From positions 2,728,001 to 2,792,000 of the forward strand of contig CP136061.1 of the NCBI GenBank assembly GCA_032622095.1: DNA of 64,000 nucleotides, in the 5' to 3' direction. Source of the DNA: Siphonodentalium dalli (taxonomy: Eukaryota; Mollusca; Scaphopoda; Gadilida; Siphonodentaliidae). The position numbers were made by a program, and so were the translations under genes. The notes below the pieces were generated by a model. The model was not told the DNA's origin and searched no databases. It was given only the letters and a program-made list of their open reading frames with translations. Shown here piece after piece: positions 23,105 through 35,869 of the stretch (its first letter is position 1; each line of letters starts with the position of its first letter).

Positions 23105-23550
23105 AATTTTGATTAACCGCAATAACTTAAGGAATCTCTAATTGCGCTTAAGCCCAATGATAATGCAATAAGACATTCCTTATTACGCTTAACCGCAATT
23201 ACTTCCCATTGCACTTAAACACAATTAATATCTCTCTCAATAGATCACCCTTCTGCAAATAGTAGAATAATCCTATATTTGTTCCACCCATTGCGCATTG
23301 GAGATTGACTACACCACCTGAATTATAAGGAGTTTATGTACTATATTATTCCTTATTAAGAGATTCATTACTGGGCTTTATCAGCGCAATTTGAATATTC
23401 TTTATTGCGCTTAAGCGCAATTAAATATTCCCTTATTGCGCTTAGCACAATAGAGATTCCCTTATTCCCTTATTGGGCTTATAAGCGCAATAAGGAATAT
23501 CCCTTATTGTGCTTAAGCACAATTAGCTCTTCTTGCGCTTAATTAAGAAA
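23105..23550. repeat. Cluster of 18-bp palindromic repeats
   Basis: Eight or nine dispersed copies of a palindrome with consensus ATTGCGCTTAAGCGCAAT lie at about 23141, 23182, 23208, 23367, 23404, 23435, 23472, 23506 and 23533. The copy at 23404-23421 is perfect. The copy at 23506-23523 is ATTGTGCTTAAGCACAAT, also perfect, with matched changes in both arms. Several are extended by CCTTATT or AATAAGG, making palindromes of up to about 28 bp. Spacing is irregular, so this is not a simple satellite. Confidence 0.9.
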
Positions 23551-24969
23551 AAAAGTTATAATTGTATTGTAACTATTGGTTTGTCCTTTAATATTTCCAT
23601 ACATCATGCCCACATATATTATAAAAGAATAGTACTATTATTATCAATAGTGCTCGTAGTAGTTAATACCACCTTACCGTCAATATTCTAGCATGGTTAG
23701 TTTCAAAATCACGACGTTAATTGTTATTACTATTTGTGTGTAGTGTATATGTACATCAGTCATCAATTGAGAAACTTAAGCACAGCCTGGTTGAATATCA
23801 GCCATATATGGTGGGTTATTCTAACATTCAAGCTGTTGGTGTCATTCATGTTATTTTGCAATGCGAAGTGGTAGACCCCCCCCCAATAGCTTATCAATAC
23901 CACTCAGGACAGTGGGTGTTTTTCCTCAATTAATTGAATTTCTTGTTTGCTAACTGACCATGCACGAGGCATGGTCAAGATTTTCGCTCTTTGGCAAGCC
24001 CATATTGTGAGATGACAGTGTGTCTCTCTAAGTATAAGGGGGTAGGGGGAGGTGTCGTTTTGTCTGCCTTTGTAAATAAAACATGTATTATATAATACTA
24101 ATAACAATCATGTACACACTATCTAACATTAGTGATTGTGAAGTATTGAAGTTACCATATAAGTTATATCTAGATATGTGATGCCTCGTATCGCATTCAA
24201 ACTGCATGATACGGCTATGTTTCATGGGCAGCGAAATGTTTGCCGAATGGTTTGTGTTGAAGTTAGTTTGCATTATAACTCAACTAATTCGTATTTATTT
24301 AATTCGTATTTCATATGAAATACGACTTATTAAATTTAATTTTAATGTGAAAAGTTGCGCGTTTTATACCAGAGTGGTGTTTTATTGCCCGTGAATGACA
24401 TGATGTGTGTATATGTTGCGCATTACGTGGAAGATTGTTTAGTACATTAAAGTGAAGTCCAGTTCGCGTGTTAGTTGTGTGCACGTGGCAGGTTAGCTGT
24501 TTTTAATGCGATGGCTTAAATGGAGAGCTTTTCTGGTTTGCGTTAATTGTATTGTTGTTTTTTGTTGCATGGTGCACCCGTGTTGTCGATGGGCGGTGTA
24601 TGGTTCGATATAATTAAAAAAGTTTAATGGAGAATAATTTGTTTTCTTGGATTGTATTTAACGCGAATTATCACAATATGTACGGCTTTTATGTACATTT
24701 TATTTTTGGCAGTTAAATGTTGTGTAAGTGTATATTGTTGTATAATAAAGGTGTCTTTGTTTTGTTCCAACGCATGTGCATGGATGAAATGTGGAAATGG
24801 GTGTTTCAATGGGTGTGCAACGTGTATGTGGCAGCAATGATAAAGTGAACGGTCACTCACCAGATTTCCAAGAATAATGATGTGCATGAATCTGTAGAGA
24901 TGAATGTCTATACTGGAACTGGTAGATGAGTTAACGAATGTTTTGTAGATGTGAGTTTGTGGGTGACCA
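23551..24969. other. Unique AT-rich segment with a long palindrome
   Basis: No gene is supported; short frames at 23721-23933, 24206-24394 and 24624-24887 lack motifs. A perfect 22-bp palindrome (half-site TCGTATTTCAT) lies at 24304-24325 and is preceded by a second AATTCGTATTT. Confidence 0.55.
24304..24325. other. Perfect 22-bp palindrome
   Basis: Half-site TCGTATTTCAT is followed directly by its reverse complement ATGAAATACGA, with no spacer. A partial direct copy of the left half (AATTCGTATTT) lies 18 bp upstream. It could be a dimeric protein-binding site or a cruciform-forming element. Confidence 0.9.
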
Positions 24970-25232
24970 AAGTGTGTCCGGAACCGTGTGTGAATGTTTA
25001 TATGCGGAGAACATGTAGTCTGTGGCTGGATCTGTGTCCGCGAAAGTGTGTGAGTGTTTATTTTTGGATTAACGGTGTAATGTAGCTGTGGTTTATGAAA
25101 CTCTGTTCGAGACGTACTGAATGGTTATATCTGGAGAAGCGCTGTGGACTGTATAGTTGAAGAAGCTGTGTCCGCGAACGTGGCGAAAACGTGAGATATC
25201 TATGTCGGAGAATTCAGTGTGGTTGAAATTGT
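24970..25232. repeat. Degenerate repeat of about 64 bp
   Basis: Four diverged units begin with GTGTCCG-like sequence at 24974, 25034, 25103 and 25168. They share TGAATGTTTAT-like and GGAGAA-like segments. Periods are 60-69 bp. Confidence 0.6.
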
Positions 25233-25376
25233 ACGTGTCTGTGAGTGATGTCGTATTTTCTATAATTCTAAACGCGAGAATATTGGTGATCACCGGATCT
25301 GCCAATATCATCAGGCTGTGTTCCCGTGGTTGAGTCGTGGTTGATATTGTCTGGTTGTTGGCCGTTGATTGATGCG

Positions 25377-25490
25377 TTGGTCTAGCATGTATCTTGTCAG
25401 TGGTCGTCTAGTATGTATCTTGGCAGTGGTCGTCTAGTATGTATCTTGGCAGTGGTCGTCTAGTATTTATCTTGGCAATGGTCGTATAGT
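25377..25490. repeat. 26-bp minisatellite
   Basis: About 4.5 units carry TGGTCGTCTAGTATGTATCT followed by TGGCAG, with the unit start at 25401 and 25427. The end units are diverged (GTCTAGCATG, CGTATAGTAG). Confidence 0.93.
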
Positions 25491-25659
25491 AGCTGAGACT
25501 TCAAGCTGATGTGTAGTAGTTAGACGCAGAACTGTTCACGGTACAATTAATACTATGTGAGGTAATGGACACATAGCTATATATAGGTACAAGTCTTTAA
25601 TACGTCGTGAATAAGATACAAGCAGTGTATACAAATGTGACAATCGATGATCCTAGTGT

Positions 25660-25905
25660 TAGAATAGTCGAGCCTCTATCGTATTAGAGGCTCGGAAGGG
25701 GAATAGGAAAAGCATGATATATTGGGGAATTGTATTTACTTATATACCATTTGGGTGAATACACAATGATGTGTTTGGTAATACACATCGGGATTGGTCC
25801 CGCTGTTATGGTCATTTCCTATGACCATATTTGGGAAGCCGTCTTCATTGTGTGTAGGTCTTGTTAGGGAGTAAGATGTGTAAGGTTTCTTTCCTTAAGG
25901 AACCG
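25660..25905. other. Hairpin-dense segment beside the satellite
   Basis: Several perfect inverted repeats lie within 245 bp: a 10-bp stem at 25669-25678/25685-25694 (CGAGCCTCTA/TAGAGGCTCG); a 9-bp pair ACACAATGA/TCATTGTGT at 25761-25769/25845-25853; and, inside it, GATGTGT/ACACATC (25768-25789), GGGA/TCCC (25790-25801) and TATGGTCAT/ATGACCATA (25807-25829). TTCCTTAAGGAA (25891-25902) is a further 12-bp palindrome. The outer pair with three inner hairpins could fold as a cloverleaf-like structure, but it has no tRNA box A or box B. It ends about 80 bp before the large 88-bp array. Confidence 0.75.
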
Positions 25906-28900
25906 AACACGGATATTCGAGTTTGGGGTATATATGTCCTTGAATCAAGTTATGGGAATATAATGGGGCATGTGTAGTTATGTAACAGTATGCCAGCATG
26001 CTGTTATCTGAGACCTTAATATAAGCCTCAATGTTCATTTCTGATTATGTGTTTAGTCGTAGGTCATATGATTCAGTATGCCAGCATGCTGTTATCAGAG
26101 ACCTTTATATAAGCCTCAATGTTCACTTCTGATTATGTGTTTACTCGTGGGTCATTTGATTCAGTATGCCAGGATGCTGTTATCAGAGACCTTTATATAA
26201 GCCTCAATGTTCTCTTCTGATTATGTTTTTAGTCGTGTGTCACCTGATTCAGTATGCCAGCATGCTGTTATTAGCGACCTTTATATAAGCCTCAATGTGC
26301 ACTTCTGATTATGTGTTTAGTCGTAGGTCATCCGATTCAGTATGCCAGCATGCTGTTATTAGAAATCTTTATATAAGCTTCAATGTTCACTTCTGAGTAT
26401 GTGTTTAGTCGTAGGTCATATGATTCAGTATGCCACGATGCTGTTATCAGAGACCTTTAGATAAGCCTCAATGTTCACTTATGATTATGTGTTTAGTCGT
26501 AGGTCATCTGATTCAGTATGCCAGCAAGCTGTTATTAGAGACCTTTATATAAGGCTCAATGTTCACTTCTGATTATGTGTTTAGTCGTAGGTCATCTGAT
26601 TCAGTATGCCAGCTTGCTGTTATTAGAAACCATTATAGTCGTAGCTCATCTGTGTCCATATGACAGCAAGCTGTTAATAGATACCTTTATATAAGCCTCA
26701 ATGTTCGCTTCTCATTATGTGTTTAGTCGTAGGTCATCCGATTCAGTATGCCAGCATGCTGTTATTATAAATCTTTATATAAGCCTCAATGTTCACTTCT
26801 GGGTATGTGTTTAGTCGTAGGTCATCTGATTCGGTGTGCCACTATGGTGTTATCAGAGACCTTTAGATAAGCCTCAATGTTCACTTCTGATTATGTGTTT
26901 AGTCGTAGGTCATCTGATCCAGTATGCCAGCATGCTGTTATGAGATACATTTATATAAGCCTCAATGTTCACTTCTGATTATGTGTTTAGTCGTAGATCA
27001 TCTGTGTCCATATGCCAGCAAGCTGTTAATAGAGACCTTTATATAAGCCTCAATGTTCACTTCTGATTATGTGTTTAGCGTAGGTCATCTGATTCAGTAT
27101 GCCAGCCTGCTGTTATTAGAGATATGTATATCAGCCGCAATGTTCACTTCAGGTTATGTGTTTAGTCGTAGGTCATCTGATTCAGTATGAAAGCATGCTG
27201 TTATTAGATACCTTTATATAACCCTCAATTTTCACTTCTGATTATGTGTTAGCCGCAGGTCATATGATTTAGTATGTCAGTATACTGTTATTAGAGACCT
27301 TTATATAAGCCTCAATATTCACTTCTGATTATGTGTTTAGTCGTAGGTCATCTGATTCAGTATGCCAGCAAGCTGTTATTATATACCTTTATATAAGGCT
27401 CAATATTCACTTCTGATTATGTGTTTAGTCGTGGGTCATCTGATTCAGTATGCCAGCATGCTGTTATCAGAGACATTTATATAAGCCTCAATGTTCACTT
27501 CTGAATATATGTTTAGTCGTAGGTCATCTGATTCAGTATGCCAGCATGCTGTTATCAGATACCTTTATATAAGCCTCAATGTTCACTTCTGATTATGTGT
27601 TTAGTCGTAGGTCATCCGATTCAGTATGCCAGCATGCTGTTATTAGAAATTTTTATATAAGCCTCAAAGTTCACTTCTGATTATGTGTTTAGTCGTAGTT
27701 CATCTGATTCGGTATGCCAGCATGCTGTTATTATATACCTCTATATACGCCTCAATGTTCACTTCTGATTATGTGTTTAGTCGTAACTCATCTGATTCAG
27801 TATGTCAGCATGCTGTTATTGTAGACCTTTATATAAGCCTCAATGTTCACGTCTGGTTATTAGTTTAGTCGTTGGTCATTTGATTCAGTATGCCAGCATG
27901 CTGTTGTTAGATACATTTACATAAGCCTCAATTTTCAATTCTGATTATGTGTTTAGGCGTAGGTCATCTGCTTCAGTATGCCAGCATGCTGTTATTGGAG
28001 ACCTTTATATAAGCCACAATGTTCACTTCTGATTATGTGTTTAGTCGTATGTCATCTGATTCAGTATGCCACCATGCTGTTATTAGATACCTTTATATAA
28101 GCCTTAATGTTCACTTCTGATTATGTGTTTAGTCGTAGTTTATCTGATTCAGTATGTCAGCATGCTGTTATTAGAGACCTTTATATAAGCCTCAATGTTC
28201 TCTTCTAATTATGTGTTTAGTCGTGGCTCATCTGATTCAGTACGTCAGCATGCTGTTATTAGAGACCTTTATATAACCCTCAATGTTCACTTCTGATTAA
28301 GTGTTTAGTCGTATGTCATCTGATTCAGTATGCCACCATGCTGTTATTAGATACCTTTATATAAGCCTCGATGTTCACTTCTGATTATGTGTTTAGTCGT
28401 AGGTCATCCGATTCAGTATGCCAGCATGCTGTTATTATAAATTTTTATATAAGCCTCAATGTTCACTTCTGAGTATGTGTTTAGTCGTAGGTCATCTGAT
28501 TCAGTATGCCACTATGCTGTTATTAGAGACCTTTATATAAGCCACAATGTTCACTTCTGAGTATGTGTTTAGTCGTAGGTCATCTGATTCAGTATGCCAT
28601 CATGCTGTTATTAGATAACTTTATATAAGCCTCAATGTTCACTTCTGTTTTTTTGTTTAGTCGTAGGTCATCTGATTCAGTATGCCAGCATGCTGTTATT
28701 AGAGACCTTTATATAAGTCTCAATGTTCACCTCTGAGTATTTGTTTAGTCGTAGTTCATCTGATTCAGTGTGCCAGCATGATGTTATTAAAGACCTTTAT
28801 ATAAGACTCAATGTTCACTTCTGATTATGTGTTTAGTCGTAGTTCATCTGATTCGGTATGCCAGCATACTGTTATTATAGACCTTTATATAAGCCACAAT

Positions 28901-31900
28901 GTTCACTTCTGATTATGTGTTTATTCGTAGTTCATCTGATTCGGTATGCCAGCATACTGTTATTATAGACCTTTATATAAGCCTCAATGTTCACTTCTGA
29001 TTATGTGTTTATTCGTAGTTCATCTGATTCGGTATGCCAGCATACTGTTATTATAGACCTTTATATAAGCCTCAATGTTCACTTCTGATTATGTGTTTAG
29101 TCGTAGTTCATCTGATTCGGTATGTCAGCATGCTGTTATTAGAGACCTTTATATACGCCTCAACGTTCACTTCTGATTATGTGTTTAGTCGTAGTTCATC
29201 TGATTCGGTATGCCAACAAGCTGTTATTAGAGACCTTTATATAAGCCACAATGTTCACTTCTGATTATGTGTTTAGTCGTCGGTCATCTGATTCAGTATG
29301 CCAGCATGCTGTTATTAGAGACCTTTATATAAGTATCAATGTACACATCTGATTATGTGTTTAGTCGTAGTTCATCTGATTCGGTATGCCAGCATGCTGT
29401 TATTAGATACCTTTGTATAAGCCTCAATGTTCACTTCTGATTATGTGTTTAGTCGTAGGTCATCTGATTCAGTATATCAGCATGCTGTTATTGTAGAACT
29501 TTATATAAGCCTCGATGTTCACTTCTGATTATGTGTTTAGTCGTAGGTCATCTGATTCAGTATGCCAGCATGCTGTTATTAGAGACCTTTATATAAGCCT
29601 CAATGTTCACTTCTGATTATGTGTTTAGTCGTATGTCATCTGATTCAGTATGCCACCATGCTGTTATTAGATACCTTTATATAAGCCTTAATGTTCACTT
29701 CTGATTATGTGTTTAGTCGTAGTTTATCTGATTCAGTATGTCAGCATGCTGTTATTAGAGACCTTTATATAAGCCTCAATGTTCTCTTCTAATTATGTGT
29801 TTAGTCGTGGCTCATCTGATTCAGTACGTCAGCATGCTGTTATTAGAGACCTTTATATAACCCTCAATGTTCACTTCTGATTAAGTGTTTAGTCGTATGT
29901 CATCTGATTCAGTATGCCACCATGCTGTTATTAGATACCTTTATATAAGCCTAGATGTTCACTTCTGATTATGTGTTTATTCGTATGTCATCTGATTCAG
30001 TATGTCAGCATGCTGTTATTAGAGACCTTTATATGAGCCTCAATGTTCTCTTCTAATTATGTGTTTAGTCGTAGCTCATCTGATTCAGTACGTCAGAATG
30101 CTGTTATTAGAGACCTTTATATAAGCCTCAATGTTCACTTCTGATTAAGTTTTTAGTCGTAGTTAATCTCATTCAGTATGCCAGCATGCTGTTATTAGAG
30201 ACCTTAATATAGGCCGCAATGTTCACTTCTGATTATGTGTTTATTCGTAGGTCATCTGATTCAGTATGCCAGCATGCTGTTATTATATACCTTTATATAA
30301 GCCTCGATGTTCACTTCTGATTATGTGTTTAGTCGTAGGTCATCTGATTCAGTATGCCAGCATGCTGTTATTAGAGACCTTTATATAATCCTCATTGTTC
30401 ACTTCTGATTATGTGTTTAGTCGTATGTCATCTGAATCAGTATGCCAGCATGCTGTTATTAGATACCTTTATATAAGCCTTAATGTTCACTTCTGATTAT
30501 GTGTTTAGTCGTAGTTCATCTGATTCAGTATGCCAGCATGCTGTTATTAGAGACCTTTATATAAGCCTCAGTGTTCACTACTGATTATGGGTTTAGTCGT
30601 AATTCATCTGATTCAGTATGCCAGCATGCTGTTATTAGAGACCTTTATATAAGCCACAATGTTCACTTCTGATTATGTGTTTAGTCGTCGGTCATCTGAT
30701 GCAGTATGCCAGCATGCTGTTATTAGAGACCTTTATATAAGTATCAATGTACACATCTGATTATGTGTTTAGTCGTAGTTCATCTGATTCAGTATGTCAG
30801 CATGCTGTTATTAGATACCTTTATATAAGCCTCGATGTTCACTTCTGATTATGTGTTTATTCGTATGTCATCTGATTCAGTTTGTCAGCATGCTGTTATT
30901 AGAGACCTTTATATGAGCCTCAATGTTCTCTTCTAATTATGTGTTTAGTCGTAGCTCATCTGATTCAGTACGTCAGAATGCTGTTATTAGAGACCTTTAT
31001 ATAAGCCTCAATGTTCACTTCTGATTAAGTGTTTAGTCGTAGTTAATCTCATTCAGTATGCCAGCATGCTGTTATTAGAGACCTTTATATAAGCCTCAGT
31101 GTTCACTACTGATTATGTGTTTAGTCGTAGGTCATCTGATTCAGTATGCCAGCATGCTGTTATTAGAGACCTTTAGATAAGCCTCTATGTTCACTTCTGA
31201 TTATGTGTTTAGTCGTAGGTCATCTGATTCAGTATGCCATCATGCTGTTATTAGATAACTTTATATAAGCCTCAATGTTCATTTCTGTTTTTTTGTTTAG
31301 TCGTAGATCATCTGATTCAGTATGTCAGCATGCTGTTATTAGAGACCTTTATATAAGCCTCAATGTTCACTTCTGATTATGTGTTTAGTCGTAGTTCATC
31401 TGATTCGGTATGCCAGCATACTGTTTTTTATAGACCTTTATATAAGCCTCAATGTTCACTTCTGATTATGTGTTTAGTCGTAGGTCATCTGATTCAGTAT
31501 GCCATCATGCTGTTATTAAATAACTTTATATAAGCCTCAATGTTCACTTCTGTTTTTTTGTTTAGTCGTAGATCATCTGATTCAGTATGCCAGCATGCTG
31601 TTATTAGAGACCTTTATATAAGCCTCAATGTTCACTTCTGATTATGTGTTTAGTCGTCGGTCATCTGATTCGGTATGCCAGCATACTATTATTATAGACC
31701 TTTATATAAGCCTCAATGTTCACTTCTGATTATGTGTTTAGTCGTAGTTCATCTGATTCGGTATGCCAGCATACTATTATTATAGACCTTTATATAAGCC
31801 TCAATGTTCACTTCTGATTATGTGTTTAGTCGTAGGTCATCTGATTCAGAATGCCAACATGCTGTTATTAGAGACCTTTATATAAGCCTCAATGTTCACT

Positions 31901-34900
31901 TCGGATTATGTGTTTAGTCGTAGGTCATCTGATTCAGTATGTCAGCATGCTGTTGTTAGAGACCTTTATATAAGCCTTAATGTTCACTTCTGTTTTTTTG
32001 TTTAATCGTAGATCATCTGATTCAGTATGCCAGCATGATGTTATTAAAGACCTTTATATAAGCCTCAATGTTCACTTCTGGTTATGTGTTTAGTCGAAGG
32101 TCATTTGATTCAGTATGCCAGCATGCTGTTATTAGAGACATTTATATAAGCCTCAGTGTTCACTTTTGATAATGTGTTTAGTGGTAGGTCATCTGATTCA
32201 GTATGTCAGCATGCTGTTATTAGAGACCCTTATATAAGCCTCAATGTTCACTTCTGATTATGTGTTTAGTCGTAGTTCATCTGATTCGGTATGCCAGCAT
32301 ACTGTTATTATAGACCGTTATATAAGCCTCAATGTTCACTTCTGATTATGTGTTTAGTCGTAGGTCATCTGATTCAGTATGTCAGCATGCTGTTATTAGA
32401 GACCTTTAGATAAGCCTCTATGTTCACTTCTGATTATGTGTTTAGTCGCAGGTCATCTGATTCAGTATGTCAGCATGCTGTTGTTATAGACCTTTATATA
32501 AGCCTCAATGTTCACTTCTGAGTATGTGTTTAGTCGTAGGTCATCTGATTCAGTATGCCATCATGCGGTTGTTATAGACCTTTATATAAGCCTTAATGTT
32601 CACTTCTGTTTTTTTGTTTAATCGTAGATCATCTGATTCAGTATGCCAGCATGATGTTATTAAAGACCCTTATATAAGCCTCAATGTTCACTTCTGATTA
32701 TGTGTTTAGTCGTAGTTCATCTGATTCGGTATGCCAGCATACTGTTATTATAGACCTTTATATAAGCCTCAATGTACACTTCTGATTATGTATTTACTCG
32801 TAGTTCATCTGATTCGGTATGCCAGCATACTGTTATTATAGACCTTTATATAAGCCTCAATGTTCACTTCTGAGTATGTGTTTCGACGTAGGTCATCTGA
32901 TTCAGTATGCCAGCATGCTGTTATTAGAGACCTGTATATAAGCCTCGCTGTTCACTTCTGATTATTATGTATTTAGTCGTAGGTCATCTGATTCAGTATG
33001 CGAGAATGCTGTTATTAGAGACCTTTATATAAGCCTCAATGTTCACTTCTGATTATGTGTTTTGTCGTATGTCATCTGATTCAGTATGCCAGCATACTGT
33101 TATTAGAAACCTTTATATAAGCCTCAATGTTCACTTCTGATTTTGTGTTTAGTCGTAGGTCATCTGATTCAGTATGCCAGCATGCTGTTATAAGATACCT
33201 TTATATAGGCCTCAGTGTTCACTTCTAATTATGTGTTTAGTCGTAGGTCATCTGATTCAGTATGCCAGCATACTGTTATTAGAGACCTTTAGATAAGCCT
33301 CTATGTTCACTTCTGATTATGTGTTTAGTCGTAGGTCATCTGATCCAGTATGTCAGCATGCTGTTATAGACCTTTATATAAGCCTCAATGTTCACTTCTG
33401 AGTATGTGTTTAGTCTTATGTCATCTGATTCAGTATGCCAGCCTGCTGTTATTAGAGACCTTTATTTTAGCCTCACTGTTCATTTCTGATTATTTGTTTA
33501 GTCCTAGGTCATCTGCTTCATTGTCCCAGCATGCTGTTATTAGAGACCTTTATATAAGCCTCAATGTTCACCTCTGATTATGTGTTTAGTCGTATGTCAT
33601 CTGATTCAGTATACCAGCATGCTTTTATTAGAGACCTTTATATAGGCCTCAATGTTCACTTCTGTTTATGTGTTTAGTCGTAGGCCATCTCAGTCAGTAT
33701 GCCAGCTTGCTGTTATTAGATATCTTTATATAAGCCTCAATGTTCACTTCTGATTATGTGTTTAGTCGTAGGTCATCTGATTCAGTATGCCAGCATGCTG
33801 TTATTAGAGACCTGTATATAATCCTCGCTGTTCACTTCTGATTATTATGTGTTTAGTCGTAGGTCATCTGATTCAGTATGCGAGAATGCTGTTATTAGAG
33901 ACCTTTATATAAGCCTCAATGTTCACTTCTGATTATGTGTTTTGTCGTATGTCATCTGATTCAGTATGCCAGCATACTGTTATTAGAAACCTTTATATAA
34001 GCCTCAATGTTCACTTCTGATTTTGTGTTTAGTCGTAGGTCATCTGATTCAGTATGCCAGCATGTTGTTATAAGATACCTTTATATAGGCCTCAGTGTTC
34101 ACTTCTAATTATGTGTTTAGTCGTAGGTCATCTGATTCAGTATGCCAGCATACTGTTATTAGAGTCCTTTATATAAGCCTCAATGTTCACTTCTGATTAC
34201 GTGTTTAGTCGTAGGTCATCTGATTCAGTGTGCATCTGATTCAGTATGCTGTTATTAGATACCTTTATATAAGCCTCAATGTTCACTTCTGATTTTGCGT
34301 TTAGTCGTAGGTCATCTGATTCAGTATGCCAGTATGCTGTCATTAGAGATCTTTATATAAGCTTCAATGTTCACTTCTGATTGTGTGTTTATTCGTAGGT
34401 CATCTGATTCAGTATGTCAGCATGCTGTTATTAGAGACCTTTATATAAGCTTCAATGTTCACTTCTGATTATTTGTTTATTCGTAGGTCATCTGATTCAG
34501 TGTGCCAGCATGCTGTTATTAGAAACCTTTACATAAGCCTCTATGTTCACTTCTGATTATGTGTTTAGTCGTGGGTAATCTGATTCAGTATGCCAGGATG
34601 CTGTTATCAGAGACCTTTATAGAAGCATCAATGTTCACTTCTGATTATGTGTTTAGTCGTAGGTCATCTGATTCAGTGTGCCAGCATGCTGTTATTAGAA
34701 ACATTTACAGAAGCCTCTATGTTCACTTCAGATTATGTGTTTAGTCGTGGGTAATCTGATTCAGTATGCCAGCATGCTGTTCCTAAAGACCATTATACAA
34801 GCCTCAATGTTCACTTCTGAGTATGTGTTTAATCGTAGGTCATCTGATTCAGTATGTCAGCATGCTGTTACCAGAGACCTTTATATAAGCCTCACTGTTC

Positions 34901-35869
34901 ACTTCTGATTATGTGTTTAGTCGTAGGTGATCTGATTCGGTATGCCAGCATGCTGTTATTAGAGACCTTTATATAAGCCTCAATGTTCACTTCTGTTTGT
35001 GTACTTAGTCGTTGGTCATCTGATTCAGTATGCCAGTATGCTGTTCTTAGAGACCTTTACATAAGCCTCAATGTTCACTTCTGATTTTGTGTTTAGTCGT
35101 AGGTCATCTGATTCAGTATGCCAGAATGCTGTTATCAGATACCTTTATATAGGCCTCAGTGTTCACTTCTAATTATGTGTTTAGTCGTAGGTCATCTGAT
35201 TCAGTATGCCAGCATACTGTTATTAGAGTCCTTTATATAAGCCTCAATGTTCACTTCTGATTATGTGTTTTGTCGTAGGTCATCTGATTCAGTGTGCATC
35301 TGATTCAGTATGCTGTTATTAGATACCTTTATATAAGCCTGAATGTTCACTTCTGATTTCATTTTTAGTCGTAGGTCATCTGATTCAGTATGCCAGTATG
35401 CTGTCATTAGATACCTTAATATAAGCCTCAATGTTCACTTCTGATTATGTGTTTAGTCGTAGGTCATCTGATTCAGTGTGCCAGCATGCTGATCTTAGAG
35501 ACCGTTATACATGTATAAGCCTCAATGTTCACTTCTCATTATGTGTTTTGTCGTAGGTCATTTGATTCAGTATGCCAGCATGCTGTTATTAGAGACCTTT
35601 ATTTTAGCCTCACTGTTCATTTCTGATTATGTGTTTAGTCCTAGGTCATCTGCTTCATTGTCCCAGCATTCTTTTATTAGAGACCTTTATATAAGCATCA
35701 ATGTTCACGTCTGATTATGTGTTTAGTCGTAGGTCATCTGATTCAGTATGCCAGCATGCTGTTATTAGATATCTTTATATAAGCTTCAATGTTCACTTCT
35801 GATTATGTGTTTAGTCGTAGGTCATCTGATTCAGTATGCCAGCATGCTGTTGTTAGATAACTGTATATA

